Assembly (NCBI GenBank): GCA_013339765.2 | Contig: CM023452.1 | Coordinates: 154,608,806-154,672,805, forward strand | Length of the DNA stretch: 64,000 bases | Reading direction: 5' to 3' | From: Haemaphysalis longicornis | Taxonomy: Eukaryota; Arthropoda; Arachnida; Ixodida; Ixodidae | In this document: in pieces, positions 51,184 through 61,888 of the stretch | How positions within the stretch are numbered: position 1 is the stretch's first letter | How the letters are laid out: each line of letters starts with the position of its first letter | Made by a program: the position numbers and the translations under genes | Notes under the pieces: generated by a model | Told to the model about the DNA's origin: nothing | The model's input: the letters and a program-made list of their open reading frames with translations, nothing else | Database searches by the model: none

Positions 51184-51390
51184 GCACCAATATATTTTTT
51201 CTATGAACTGCACATCGCCTTTGATGGTATAGCAAGAGTTTCAAGAGAGCTCTTTTTCTGGCTTTCTCTTGTAATGAAATGGCTTGGTTCAGATTATCTC
51301 TGGCAGTGTTTAAATCTGCTATACTTCGGATCTGCCCAGCCAGCTGCGCTCTATGCAAGCGCTGGCGCCGAGTCTCGTTTCGCGCCCGGC
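51184..51390 (-). CDS. Candidate exon, helical basic segment, unknown function
   Basis: The minus-strand frame is open from about 51405 to a donor GC|GTAAGA (51183-51178), with one base of a split codon left. The peptide is charged and helical: AQLAGQIRSIADLNTARDNL, then NQAISLQEKARKRALLKLLL, then YHQRRCAVHRKNI. No ATG is in frame, so the 5' border must be an acceptor, and none is strong. This makes the start uncertain. The phase matches the exons at 49677 and 49083. Confidence 0.3.
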
Positions 51391-52021
51391 CGCTAGGGGC
51401 GCTTTAATGCCATGTTGCGGGGAGCGGCGGCTTCGCTAGGGACTGCGTGCTCGACCGCCAGTAGAAACCTTCTATTGCGGGAATTCGTGTTTAATGACAT
51501 TTCACTTAATTAATTTCCGTAATTTTAAATAAATAAGTAGCAGTTTTGCGGTGACCGCCCCTGAACGAGTGTTTTTTTTATTAAGCGTGTTAAGGCCGGG
51601 CCTCTAGACTGGCTTTTCCGTTGTAAGACGGGCTGCGGTGAACGCGACGCGTTTATCTTCGTGGTCTCATATGAAGTGATGACAAAAAAAAATTACATTA
51701 CCTCACGTGCCGAAAACACAACTGGCTAGCTAACCACATTGTACCAGTTCGTACTGGAAGGGAAGGTTATTCCCGAATATGAGGTACATTTGAAAGTTTA
51801 TAGCATAAACCCAACTTCGTTAGGTCATAAAAGCTTCCCAGGCCCACTTTTTGTCGCAGTAAATACAAAAAAATGAAGCTTTCTCTTGAAATTTCTCATG
51901 AAGTATAGCAGTCCTTTTTTGCTGACGTAACGCAGGAATTTTCTATGCTCCGAAAATAAAATGACAATTCAAGCACCGAAGGTGCAGTTACTGTAGTACC
52001 CGTACTAATAATTGATTTGAT
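51391..52021. other. Intergenic, no feature
   Basis: About 630 bp, A+T-rich in its second half. No gene or repeat is recognised. Confidence 0.5.
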
Positions 52022-52216
52022 TGATTGTGGGGTTTAACGCGCCGACACAACGCAGGCGATGAGGCGCGCCGTAGTGGAGGGCTCCGGATTAATTTTGACC
52101 ACCTGGGGATCTTTATCGTGCGCCGAAATCTCGTACACACGGGCGTTTTTGCTTTTCGCCTCCATCAGAAAAGCGGCCGCCGCGGCCGGGAATCGAAACC
52201 GCGACCTCGTGCTCCC
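52022..52216 (-). mobile_element. Ruka-like SINE, truncated in its tRNA head
   Basis: Body identical in plan to the copy at 8590-8813, including GAGGGCTCCGGATTAATTTT and GACCACCTGGGGATCTTT. The box B region is changed to GGTTTCGATTCCCGG on the minus strand. The 5' half of the tRNA part is cut off. Its 3' side runs into a CAAT-type tail at 52010-52026. Confidence 0.85.
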
Positions 52217-52484
52217 GTACTAATAAATGGATATGATTTGGCCCCGTCTTTGCGAAAAAAAATGGAAATTCTTTATTGCGAGTGCAAGTGAACTAGTACA
52301 ATGAAATGACCTGCTACACTACTAACTCAACAGCGTCATTCTAATTTTATTTACATGTTAATTTTATTTACATACACAATGCTACGCTTTGCGCACACAG
52401 TGCCACACTGTAGTCAGGTTTTCTCAATATCAATGAACGCTAGATTTGCGCAATCTTTATAACTTTGGCATTTTTGTCAAGAGT

Positions 52485-53002
52485 TCATTTTCGTTCACAA
52501 TTGTACACTTCATTTAAGCAATACAGCGCAGTAGTCACACTTGCAAAACTCTTCTGGAGGCTGGTTTTTCCACAATAATTTTTACTTTGCCGCGCTCGGT
52601 CGTTTTCTCCGCAGCAAACTTTGTGAAAAAAGGTCGACTGAACTTCTCCAGCACGAGCTAAAGCACTGCCCTCGTATGACCCTCCGTTGAGCCTTCGTGG
52701 CAGAAGCTTGTTTCCTAGTGCAGCTAGTAGCACCGTCTTCACAAACAGAGCCATCGGTTTTTTTGTAGGATATCGCAAGTTCTGCGAATGCTTGGGCCGC
52801 TCTTTCCAGTGCTCAGGCGGCCTCGGATAAGATAGCCCACACCGGTCCAAATTGAAGATCACGGCAGTGGCAGGTCTAGATGAGCCAGGCGCCTTGAGCC
52901 GCTCCACGCAGAGTGAGAACTTAATGTGTTCCTCGACGGTTCTCTCAAGAAAGCCCGGAATGAGGGCCAGCGTGCTGGCCTTGAAGCCTGGAACTGGATA
53001 AC
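52485..53002 (-). CDS. Second and last exon of a probable membrane-protein gene
   Basis: After the acceptor TTGGTACTTTTTTAG the minus-strand frame runs to a stop at 52485, about 172 codons. It begins with two bases that complete the codon left open by the exon ending at 54063, so the pair joins in frame. The peptide starts YPVPGFKASTLALIPGFLER and continues VEEHIKFSLCVERLKAPGSS, ATAVIFNLDRCGLSYPRPPE and KPMALFVKTVLLAALGNKLL. The last third is polar and low in conservation signals, and ends LNEVYNCERK. A CRAL-TRIO-like strand (VIFNLDRCGLS) could be imagined, but I do not rely on it. No mobile-element motif is seen. Confidence 0.5.
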
Positions 53003-53458
53003 CTAAAAAAGTACCAATAAATTCAGTGTGAACATGACAAGTACGCTGAGCTGTAAAGACAACGCGCCGCTGGTCGTTGCTATTTCACAACAATCGACCC
53101 CATTAAAATACGATAATTATATGCATCGAAGCATGCTCGCTTCAACCTGCCGCGATCTATCGAGCCATTAAAGCATATAATTACAACAATCAAACACAGT
53201 TATGAAGCAAAAATAAATAAATAAAACGAAGGGGGTTCTCACCTTTCCTTGAGATTGCCTTTATCCATTTGCATCGAACTTCAGTGACGGGGAACTCGTG
53301 AAACGAAACGTGATCTCACCTTCTTCAGATCTACAATAAGGTACGAAACTGTATACCATCGTGCTCCTTCAAAGGAAAAACTCGCTTCAGAAGACTTAAT
53401 AAGCTGTATTTGTGAAGTAAAACTTCGGGCTTTGCATACGGTAGGCACAAGTTATATT

Positions 53459-53665
53459 TCACGCCACGTCTGCAACTGCGCGTTCTGTACGGCTGTCACC
53501 CGTGCGTGCGGCGGCGGGGCGGCGGCGGCGGAGGAGGAGGAGCGGCGGCGGCGAGGAACGACAGGGCGTAAGTAGCGCCACTCCACTCGTAGCGGCGAAA
53601 ATAATCCCTGCGACGGCGGTGCTGGGGCCGCGCTCACTGGGCAGGTCCGAAGTGTTGTTGCTCAT
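53459..53665 (-). other. GC-rich open frame with ATG in the intron of the gene above
   Basis: A minus-strand ATG at 53665 in a favourable context (AAACCATGAG) opens 68 codons, MSNNTSDLPSERGP and a short hydrophobic stretch AVAGIIFAATSGVALL, then proline/leucine/arginine-rich sequence from (GGC)n/(GGA)n repeats. No donor of good quality follows. It may be an alternative first exon or only a frame in a G+C-rich island (53500-53575). Confidence 0.25.
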
Positions 53666-54062
53666 GGTTTAAATGGAATGTTCTATGCACTAATTCGGGT
53701 TTTCCCCGTGGTAAAAAATAAAGACATACCGAAAGCCTTATAAGATTCTGGCATTATAGGACGTTCCTCCTCTGCGGCAATGTGCATAAGCGGCGGTATC
53801 CAATAGCCAACATAATAATATCAATGCCTCACTAAATTTTAGTCATATACAATTGCTTGGCAGATTTCTTATATGGCGCTAAAGCTACTCGAATCAGTGT
53901 TTTCTTAAGTTCAGCAGAATTTTATCTATGTGACCGATTAAGCCTATAGGACAAGTTCACTCTGGGCTATTTAAAGCAGTCTTTAAAACGGCTCAGTAAG
54001 AAAAGCAAGGTGGATAGCATTTACTTTTCACAGATATAAAACTATTGCTTAAAATTACTTAC

Positions 54063-54453
54063 CCATTACGAGGGGAATGGGGATTGCAATGTCTTTTATA
54101 ATCCCTCTGAGGATCAGGCCTGAACAAACGGCGAGTCCGATGTAAGATGGATGGCTTGGACCTTGCCTATTGTAGCCGTCAGTACAAAGTGAAGAGCTGG
54201 CTGGAGTTTGTACCTCGAAAGGCACATCGCCTCCGTTTATCTCGTGAACACCGGAGAAGATAAAAACGAATCCGGCGAATATGAAACCTTTATTGAAAGG
54301 CACCTTCATGCCTTTGCGATAACCAACTGATATGAAATATATACCAAAGAAAAAAACCCCGAAAAGCAGGCACGTAACTCTGCTGGCAAGTTCAAAGTAC
54401 TCGGGAGAACTGCGTAAGATAAGGTGCGCCGAACGCAAGTGGGCGTATCTCAT
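54063..54453 (-). CDS. First coding exon of a probable membrane-protein gene
   Basis: A minus-strand ATG at 54453 opens 130 codons to a strong donor AATGG|GTAAGT (54062-54057), leaving one base of a glycine codon. Three hydrophobic segments are visible: VTCLLFGVFFFGIYFISVGY near residues 28-47, FIFAGFVFIFSGV near 57-69, and YIGLAVCSGLILRGIIKDIA near 103-122 followed by IPIPLVMG. This suggests a polytopic membrane protein. A short upstream frame (MKFVPSG) lies in the leader. The exon continues in phase into 53002-52485 across a 1060-bp intron, for a total of about 303 residues. The family is not recognised. Confidence 0.55.
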
Positions 54454-55384
54454 TCGGCGGCCGGGAGCAGACAGCAGTGACTGAAGTGTGTCTTGTCACC
54501 CTGAAGGGACAAACTTCATCTCAAAGGTGAACGAGAATTTATTTTTCTTCTTGTGCTGTGTGTGTAATCCGGTGAAATCCAGTGCATAAATAATTTGTGT
54601 GAACGTTGTAACATAGGCACATAGAACAGTGGATGTTGTCGGATAAGCACTGAATTTTTAATCACATTTTTTTCTGGGCTGACTTTTGGTGCAGTAGAAC
54701 AGCACTAGAAGCAGGCCCACTGATTGAACTATGTTTGTAAATTGGGAATGATTTTTATAGTGCGTTTTATGGAAGTTGCGCAAGGCTCTACTTGCCTACA
54801 GAGGTAGTGGCGTCTTGTTTTGCGTCTTGAGTTTGATAGTGGCGTCTTGAGTTTGATTAGCGCTTGTCCCCATGGCTCGAAAATCAGGTAAATGAATTAG
54901 ACGAGATCCCTCCAACAGTTCACTAGGAGATGTAAAACATACATTTACTCGATCTTGCCATGTTTTCCACCATGGGAAATCGTTTCGTTCGTTTGATACG
55001 TGACTCTTTATGGTCTGGCGTGTACAATTTGAGACCACGAGTTTCAATTAATATCGAGGAATTTTCTGACCAGCCGAATAAGGACGTACGGGAGAGCACA
55101 AAATGGTCGTAAGGTCGCACTCAACCATAGCTTTAGAGGCCGAGACTGCCGAACGGCAGGCCACAGTTATCAGGGTATGTGTTGTGGCACGAATGGTCGG
55201 AAAAATGGAACATCAAAAACTCGGCTCCAGCAAAACACAACACGTGGCAAAGTCTTTTGTTTTTATTTATGTGCGCGCTTGAACTTGCGTATCGTGAGTG
55301 ATCCCGGCGGTACTCTCTGCACCGCTCTCGTGTGACGAGCGTAGGAAAGCGCTTCTCCATGGCGCAGCAGTTTGAAAAGAAATA
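54454..55384. other. Upstream region, no gene recognised
   Basis: Contains the likely 5' leader of the membrane-protein gene near 54454-54540. Between 54796 and 55120 two overlapping minus-strand frames (for example NDFPWWKTWQDRVNVCF and HFVLSRTSLFGWSENSSIL) look like parts of a decayed coding sequence, but I identify no family. Confidence 0.4.
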
Positions 55385-55760
55385 CAGTGAACTCACGTTA
55401 AGACAAGCTAAAAGGGAACGGTATAACTCGTTCGTCTTATGAGAAGTTCGTCTTTTCAGAACCCTCCCCTAAAAAAAGAATCGGAAGCACTCCCACGCGC
55501 ATGCAAATATCCTGCTTCAAGACGATGAATGAAGTAGATTTACGATGGAGGAAAAATAGAAAAAAAGTCATTTATTTGAGTGTTCAACTTGATAGAAGAG
55601 TGTCGTCAAGTGCTCTTGCCTGGTTTTATTTAGTCTAGGCGGCGACAAGCAGCGTACACCCGCTACATCAAGCGACCACGTAGCAGAGACACAGAGGGAA
55701 CTCCTCGCTTTCTTGTGTTGTGACGCGGTGCAGGACAACTGACGCGAAATCGAAGGTATC

Positions 55761-56302
55761 CTCGATTTGGCTGCACTTTGTGCACTAGTTCACAAAAGTG
55801 TCGTGCTGCAAGTGCAGCGCCAGTTCTTTCATTGTGAGTGGAGGCGTACACTAGCGCTTTCCGTGCAGCTGCCGAATCGAGGGCAAAAGTGCACAAACGT
55901 CGTCTGCTGCGGTCCGTGTTTGCACGCCCGTGTTTTTTTTTTTTCGAAATGGGGTCACCCTGCCCTAACCTTGTGTTTTGTACACAAATTAACTATCTTG
56001 TTGCAGGTGACGACCATTCTCGTCTAAAATGGGAAACGCTGTCGTTTCTACTTCGTTTACTGACACAAGTATCATGCTGGAGCCGTCTGCTACGATGCAC
56101 ACCATAAAACGCGCCAAAGCACGCTGCACCTTGCACGAGACGAGAACTCGCACAGAGGCGAGTGCAGAAGTGTAGAAGAAGTCGTGCAGCACAGCGTCAG
56201 ATCGAGGGCCGAAGTGCAGGTCTCTCTAGCTGCACTGGCAAATCGAGTGCGAGAGTGCTGCACCGCCTCAACTGGTGCAGAAAGTGTAGCCAAATCGAGG
56301 AG
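55761..56302. mobile_element. Miniature inverted-repeat element rich in TGCA motifs
   Basis: CTCGATTTGGCTGCACTTT at the left and CTCGATTTGGCTACACTTT read inward from the right form inverted ends about 26 bp long. Inside, GTGCAGC/TGCACTT motifs and two more CTCGAT(T/C)TG copies repeat on both sides. A T13 run is near 55934. No transposase frame. Confidence 0.6.
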
Positions 56303-58430
56303 ACCACACATGCTCCCACGGAGAAACAGCATCAGTAAGGAGAGCTGTTGCGTTCGCGCACAGAAAGTCTTCGTCGTCGGTTTATTTTACTTTTATATCC
56401 CCCTAATAGGCCTCCTGCGCTGCCCAGGGGGCGCTGCGCAAGCGGCTTCCGGGCAGTACTTCCGGATAGTACAAAGCTGCGTGGGTCCCACAGGATCGCG
56501 TGTTGACAGAAGCAAAATGAGCTCGATGTTCTCGATTGTTTTGCGACATGGTCGCCAGCCCATCCCCGACGAGTGCGGTCTCTTCCGGTGATCAACTTAG
56601 CATTAGGGGAAAAAGCTTTGCAGCGCTAAATACGTTTACAGCGCCGACGAAAGTTCCGGGACGGTGACGGCGCTCTCCCACTCGCAGGTTCACCGACCAT
56701 TTGAAGTGAAACTTCTAGTTTAAACTAAGACTCTAGCTGACAAGGACTTTTCAACAACAGCCGATCAAAAAATAAGAGGGACGCAATCGGCGATGATCGC
56801 GTTTTAAAAGCCAGCGAGTCCGGCGGACCGCTGGCTCGCCTGCTGCTGTGCGCCGCTCTTTTGCGTACCTGCGCACTATGCGTGCACTTTCATTAAACAG
56901 TGCTCGTTTGCGTCGCCGTTACGAATACATGGTGCAGCGTTAGCTTGCCGTTTTGTTGCGTGTCTCAGTGACAAAATGCAGCGAGCGTCAGAAGCGTGAA
57001 ATCTGTTTTGCGATTCCGAAATTAGTAGCGGTGAAACAAGGTGGTCGGGCGAACTGAGAGGCCGCTTGCTTTCCTTGTTTGCTCTCACTTTACTTAATTA
57101 CGCCCTTGCATTATATATTCCCAGTTCGCACTTAATAGGCTAGAATGAGGGTCAGCAACGTTTTGAATTGTAGGGCCGAGTTGCATGCTAGCCGACACGG
57201 CGGAGGGCTGGACGGCAAATCGGGTGGGAGGGGGGCTTTGAACGCAAAAAAAAAAGGAATAGCTAATTGCCAATAATATTTGACAATAATCTGGTGAAGT
57301 GTGAAGATGGGGGACAATTCAACTGGAAGCGACCAATTCTCTGTTCTTGTCTCGCTGCATAACTCCATTTGAGGACAAAACTGGCGTGTCGGCGTTCAGA
57401 TTGTTAGCGACGACCCCTGCACTAAAAGATAACCAATAGAGTCAGTGATGATTATATGTAAATATTCGGGGCATCGCGCCGTGTATGCGGCTGTTATGTT
57501 ATGCAAATATAGAAGTACACATCTTTGCAGGCAGCGGGCGTGCGATTTGGTGCTTGTTTCGCGTCCTTTAATAGCGCCTAATTTGTTTATTTGACGCTAT
57601 TGCCTCACCTACTCGCTAGTATACATGTACCCTGCCGTTCGTAAATCGTGCGGGTTAAAACGTTCCGTAAGAATCACTTAGTTTGCGAAAATACAAAACA
57701 AAATTTCCACTCGTTTTCAAGGCGGTACCAGGCCAGCAGTCTCAGCTGAGTCGGCTGCGCAAATTCTTGCGTTCGCTTGCATGCTCCCGCTGAAGCAACG
57801 TTTCGCAGTTACCAGCAGCGTTCCCTGCTTATGCAACTCGTGAACGTTCCTTTGTCGACCGCACGCAAGAAGAAAGAACGGTAATAGTCGTCAGGAAGTT
57901 AGACCACCCGACCTGGCGATACTGCCCCACGCCGCGACGACAGCGACAGCTCGCTCAAAAGAAAACCGATAAATCGTTTTGTTTTAGCGAATATTATTTT
58001 GATTAGCCTCTGCAACTGCTTTAAGGGCTATTTCATACAGTATGTAGTCATTTAAACGCGCCACAAAGCGATTAATCTAAGTACAACGAACTTTCAATCT
58101 GGCTTGTAATTGAAAACACATGGAGGGCGGCGAGGGTCGTCTGCTTATGTGCTACCCAGAGGCGTCGGCCACTAGGGGCGCTGCATGTCGCCAAAACTCC
58201 AGCGCAGGAGGCATATTGTGCGCCTCTCTCCTCCAGAGCAGACTGGCCACAAAACTCTCTCCTCGCATTTTTTTCTTTGTTTTCTTTGTTTTGCCGCGTG
58301 CTCTGCGGGTTGAAGGGCGGGAGATGTGGTAACTTTATCCGCTTGTCTTTTTTTTTTCTCTCCCCCTGCCTTCCTCTGTTGCACGAATTCCCTTTGCGCT
58401 GTGGCTTTCTTTTACGTTTTCCGTCTGTGC
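56303..58430. other. Non-coding region inside the Tigger-like pair
   Basis: About 2.1 kb. Short open frames only, no motif or splice pair. Homopolymer tracts occur near 57246 (A) and 58349 (T). Confidence 0.5.
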
Positions 58431-58715
58431 ACGTGAGTCTCCAAAGTCTCCAGCTATGGTGTCACCCCGAAAAATGTTCGTGTTAACCGAAGACTAAGTG
58501 CGAGGCTGTTCTTCTTAAGCGTATTTTTAAATTGAATATAAGATAAACCAAACATTTCCACACTGCTCTGCATAAGGGGCATTCGTCTTAACCGAGTTCC
58601 TCTTAACGGGAGTGCACTGTACTTGAGAAACCACTTCATTTATGATTTTCTATGTCCAGAATTTCAATATTCTAAAGCTAGTGCCTATTATGGTTTTCAG
58701 GCTCAAACGCTTAAG

Positions 58716-59650
58716 ATACATTCATTCTGAGGGAGCAGCGCAAACTGACAGGACAAAGGGAGGACACAACACGAGCGCTTACTAACAACTGAAGTTTTTA
58801 TTAGAAAATGGAAGAACATATAAAGAAGCCTGCGTACTAACACCCCGTGACATAGGCCATGCGCACAACACTCTTGCACACACTGAAAGTTGACGCTCAT
58901 GCGCGATCAAGGTAATCAACTTCACAATCCAGCAAGCACACCGAGGGGGAACTAATGCAGTCATCACCATTCTTTTTGATAAAGAAGGCTTCAGATATCT
59001 CCCTTGTGCGCGCGTCTTTGTGTGAAAACAAAATACTTGTCCCGTTAAGTTTCGGATAACATCCATGCTTAGAACAATGTGACGAGAGATGGGACGAAGG
59101 CTGGCCCTTTACATCGGAAGGCTTGCCCCTTTACATCAGAAGGTTTGCGCTTTACAGAGTTGCGATGTTCCCGCAAACGTTCATTTATGCATCTCCCCGT
59201 CTGTCCGATGTATATCTTATCGCACGACAAGGGAATGCAGTACACGACGTTACTTCTGCACTCAACAAATTGTGATCGGTGATTTACGCCACACCCCTTT
59301 TGCACAGCCTTACTTTTTCTTTCCGCCTTCTTGTCAATTGCGGGACAAAGACGCGCGCACAAGGGAGATATCTGAAGCCTTCTTTATCAAAAAGAATGGT
59401 GATGACTGCATTAGTTCCCCCTCGGTGTGCTTGCTGGATTGTGAAGTTGATTACCTTGATCGCGCATGAGCGTCAACTTTCAGTGTGTGCAAGAGTGTTG
59501 TGCGCATGGCCTATGTCACGGGGTGTTAGTACGCAGGCTTCTTTATATGTTCTTCCATTTTCTAATAAAAACTTCAGTTGTTAGTAAGCGCTCGTGTTGT
59601 GTCCTCCCTTTGTCCTGTCAGTTTGCGCTGCTCCCTCAGAATGAATGTAT
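58716..59650 (-). mobile_element. Penelope-like retroelement fragment with 306-bp inverted terminal copies
   Basis: 58716-59021 and 59345-59650 are inverted copies of one another, 306 bp each, identical as far as I can compare by eye. Between them the minus strand encodes a GIY-YIG endonuclease. The left arm holds the element's C-terminus and 3' UTR in the sense direction. The right arm is the same 3' part in reverse, attached to the truncated 5' side. Partial inverted copies at the 5' side are typical of Penelope-like elements. The reverse transcriptase is missing. Confidence 0.85.
58915..59362 (-). pseudogene. Penelope-like GIY-YIG endonuclease and C-terminus
   Basis: The minus-strand frame from 59362 reads PAIDKKAERKSKAVQKG, then NVVYCIPLSCDKIYIGQTGR and CINERLREHRNSVKRK. 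VVY and YIG with the following arginine are the GIY-YIG core. After one frame change near 59090 the C-terminus continues with HKDARTREISEAFFIKKNGD and CISSPSVCLLDCEVDYLDRA to a stop at 58910-58915. In this family the nuclease cuts the target DNA and the upstream reverse transcriptase, absent here, copies the RNA. A small tandem repeat, GGCAAGCCTTCCGATGTAAA-like, sits near 59110-59150. Confidence 0.8.
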
Positions 59651-60245
59651 ACCAACTGGCCCAGTTCTCGACCTTGTTGCGCTTAAGATACAGCCCTCTT
59701 TATTCACACCTCACCAGTCCCTTGTTAGTTAAATAAAACAAATGCAGTCACAAATTAAAAAAATATATTTAGAAAACTCTAGCTTACGAAGACAACTAAT
59801 TTAATGAGTGATGTCACGTTTTGTATTAAAATGCCAAGTGCCTCTGATTTGCACTATTTCTCTAAATTTATTGAAAGGAAGCTTTGGCCTTACGCTTTAC
59901 TTTAGCTTCCAAGTTTCCAAGCCCAGTACAAGAGGTTCTATTTTCATTATTTTAGATTAGCATCTGCTTTCTTTAACGTCCCTGGACTTCTTCCCCGGCG
60001 TGCGTTTTTCCTTTCTTCAGGCTACAATTTTCTTACTTAATGTTGACTTGTGAAGGTATCACCCTTGCTGGTTACTTTGCAGAATTTATCTTTTGTCTCA
60101 ATCATGCTGACTCTGTAATGGTCCTAACACTTCTTTCGTATCAAAATTTTGTAAAAATTGTTCGTTATTTAGGCAAGGGTTGGCCACTGTCAGGTGTCCC
60201 AACACCTTTCCACTTCCGTTTGCACTTTTGCCTTCTCTTGATTGT
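59651..60245. other. Intergenic, no feature
   Basis: About 595 bp, A+T-rich. No gene or repeat is recognised. Confidence 0.5.
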
Positions 60246-60478
60246 AGGCTTTAACATGCCGAAGCTGCACCTGGCTACGAGGCGGGCCGCAATGGAGGGC
60301 TTTCCCGAATTAATGTTGACCACCTGGGGATCTTTAACGTGCGCAGATATCTCGACACAAGGACGTTTTCGCTTTTCGACTCCATGAGAAAAGCAGCAGC
60401 CACCACTGCCGGGTAACGAACGTGCGTCCTTGGGCTCAGGAGCACAACGACATAGCCACTCAGACCCTTTCCTTGTAA
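60246..60478 (-). mobile_element. Ruka-like SINE, diverged full-length copy
   Basis: Body motifs GACCACCTGGGGATCTTTAA and TTTTCGACTCCATGAGAAAA on the plus strand. At the right, on the minus strand, the tRNA-like head GGTCTGAGTGGCTATGTCGT and a degenerate box B CGTTCGTTACCCGG. It is the same orientation as the other three copies. Confidence 0.75.
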
Positions 60479-60566
60479 AAGTGGAAATAAACCTGGTTGT
60501 GATGATTTGGCGAACCACACCATGCGGGCTTTTAAAGTCTGTATTGGGCTACTAAACACAAACTAG

Positions 60567-60653
<87 letters not shown>
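60567..60653. repeat. (GTCT)n microsatellite
   Basis: About 21 perfect GTCT units. Confidence 0.95.
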
Positions 60654-61400
60654 ACTCGATTGAAATAATTGCCACGCGGAGAAAAAACTGTCACGAATCT
60701 GTGTGCTTCGCTGCAAATGAATTGCTAGAACGAATACAGGTTCTCAATATACAATGCAAACAAACCTCAGACATAGATGCAGCAAAATTTATGTACATAA
60801 ACTTGAGTGCCGGCCTTATAATTACTATTGCACTTAAAAATTGTTTTTACTAAATACAGTCAATGAAACAAAACGCGTTAAAACGACGTCGAAGACAGGC
60901 GATATAAAACAGGTTGTCACAAGAGATTTGGCGCAAGCTGCGCGGACGCAGAAAAGTTGAAATGAATTCAACAAACCGTCATGGCATTCATCACGACAAG
61001 TGCGATAGGGGAGAGGAAAAGCGTAAAAATAGGAGGCGGAGAAAAGAGACAGAGTTATCCTGTTGTGTCCATATTAAAACTAAGTTTTATTTGGCTTTTT
61101 TCGGTGGTTTGGCGTTCGTCATCGTTTCATCGACTGACTAGTCACGTGATCCCCTGAACTGCTGATCCTGCACATACATGAAGACAAAGAAACGACGCAA
61201 AATAGCTGAGCCAGTTCGCCCAAATCTCTTTTCTCGACCTATGGTCCCCATTTGCCAAACATGGGTGCGTGACTACTAGGAAACAGGTGAGCCTAGACAA
61301 TAAAACTTGGAATTTACAGCGGAGCTGTTGCGGCTGGCCATAGTGTGCGCAGCGTCAGGAGAAAACCTCTGGGGTGGCTCCTGCAACGGAAAACTGCTCA
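60654..61400. other. Intergenic, no feature
   Basis: About 750 bp. A 75-codon basic frame at 60914-61141 has no motif. Nothing else is seen. Confidence 0.5.
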
Positions 61401-61435
61401 AGCACCTCCTAAGGTGTCATCTGGACATCATCACC

Positions 61436-61760
61436 TCAAACTATGCCCTTCACGCAAGCAAGGTGAGGGGGAATAAATGCACACACCGGAAGAGAGGCAA
61501 GAATTATGCATTTCAAGAATTCAGTGACACAGGTCTCGTCTGACGATCGGCACAAGACGCCACCTTCGCCAAACGGGCGAACCTCCGTGATTAGCTCGAA
61601 CCTCTCAGTAGCCGCTCGAAGTGCCGCCTGTACAGTCCGCGGGTTCTTTAGCCGGATGAATTCGCCACTCACTGGCACCAGAGCCACGGGGATGCTTCCC
61701 ACCCCACTGCGCTTTAGCGATTCCAATTGTACATCCTGCGGATTACTAGAGGCCGCCCAG
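61436..61760 (-). pseudogene. LINE ORF1 fragment
   Basis: The minus-strand frame encodes VALVPVSGEFIRLKNPRTVQ, then ALRAATERFELITEVRPFGE and GGVLCRSSDETCVTEFLKCI, followed by PVCAFIPPHLACVKGIV. The pattern of a basic loop, an I..I.P...GGVLC strand and a helix, then a strand ending ..CKGVV, is that of the RNA-binding fold in tick I-like ORF1 proteins. Zinc knuckles, which should come later, are not seen, and the sequence stops at about 61400. The N-terminal half of the open frame (61888-61760) probably is not part of it. Confidence 0.5.
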
Positions 61761-61888
61761 GGGGAACTCCCCCGGCCAGGGGACTCAAAAGACATCCAGA
61801 CGCAGAAACCAGCAACCTGGAAGAAAAGAAAAGACCAAAGGAACGACAAGAAACTCACGTTAATCCGCCTGAAGATTGGCCGATTCAC

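Larger units (their letters stand above)
55385..58619. mobile_element. Pair of Tigger-like termini, possibly one 3.2-kb element
   Basis: CAGTGAACTCACGTTAAGA at 55385 and CAGTGCACTCCCGTTAAGA read inward from 58619 match at 17 of 19 positions. Both sit next to TA (55383-55384 and 58620-58621). Each end has further GTTAAGACGAA-like subterminal motifs. No transposase is found between, and a different miniature element lies at 55761-56302. Either a gutted transposon or two independent solo ends. Confidence 0.5.

Noticed and set aside
53459..53665. Separate small secreted protein gene
   Set aside because: The frame owes its length to G+C-rich triplet repeats and has no good donor or polyadenylation context. 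Reported only as an open frame.
58782..59732. Two identical 94-101-codon proteins on opposite strands as a gene pair
   Set aside because: They are translations of the two arms of the Penelope-like inverted repeat in a non-coding frame.
60567..60653. CRISPR-like array
   Set aside because: Four-base units without spacers. A plain microsatellite in a eukaryotic genome.
61436..61888. 150-codon minus-strand host gene with signal-like N-terminus
   Set aside because: The second half matches the LINE ORF1 fold pattern. The hydrophobic start is probably a chance extension.
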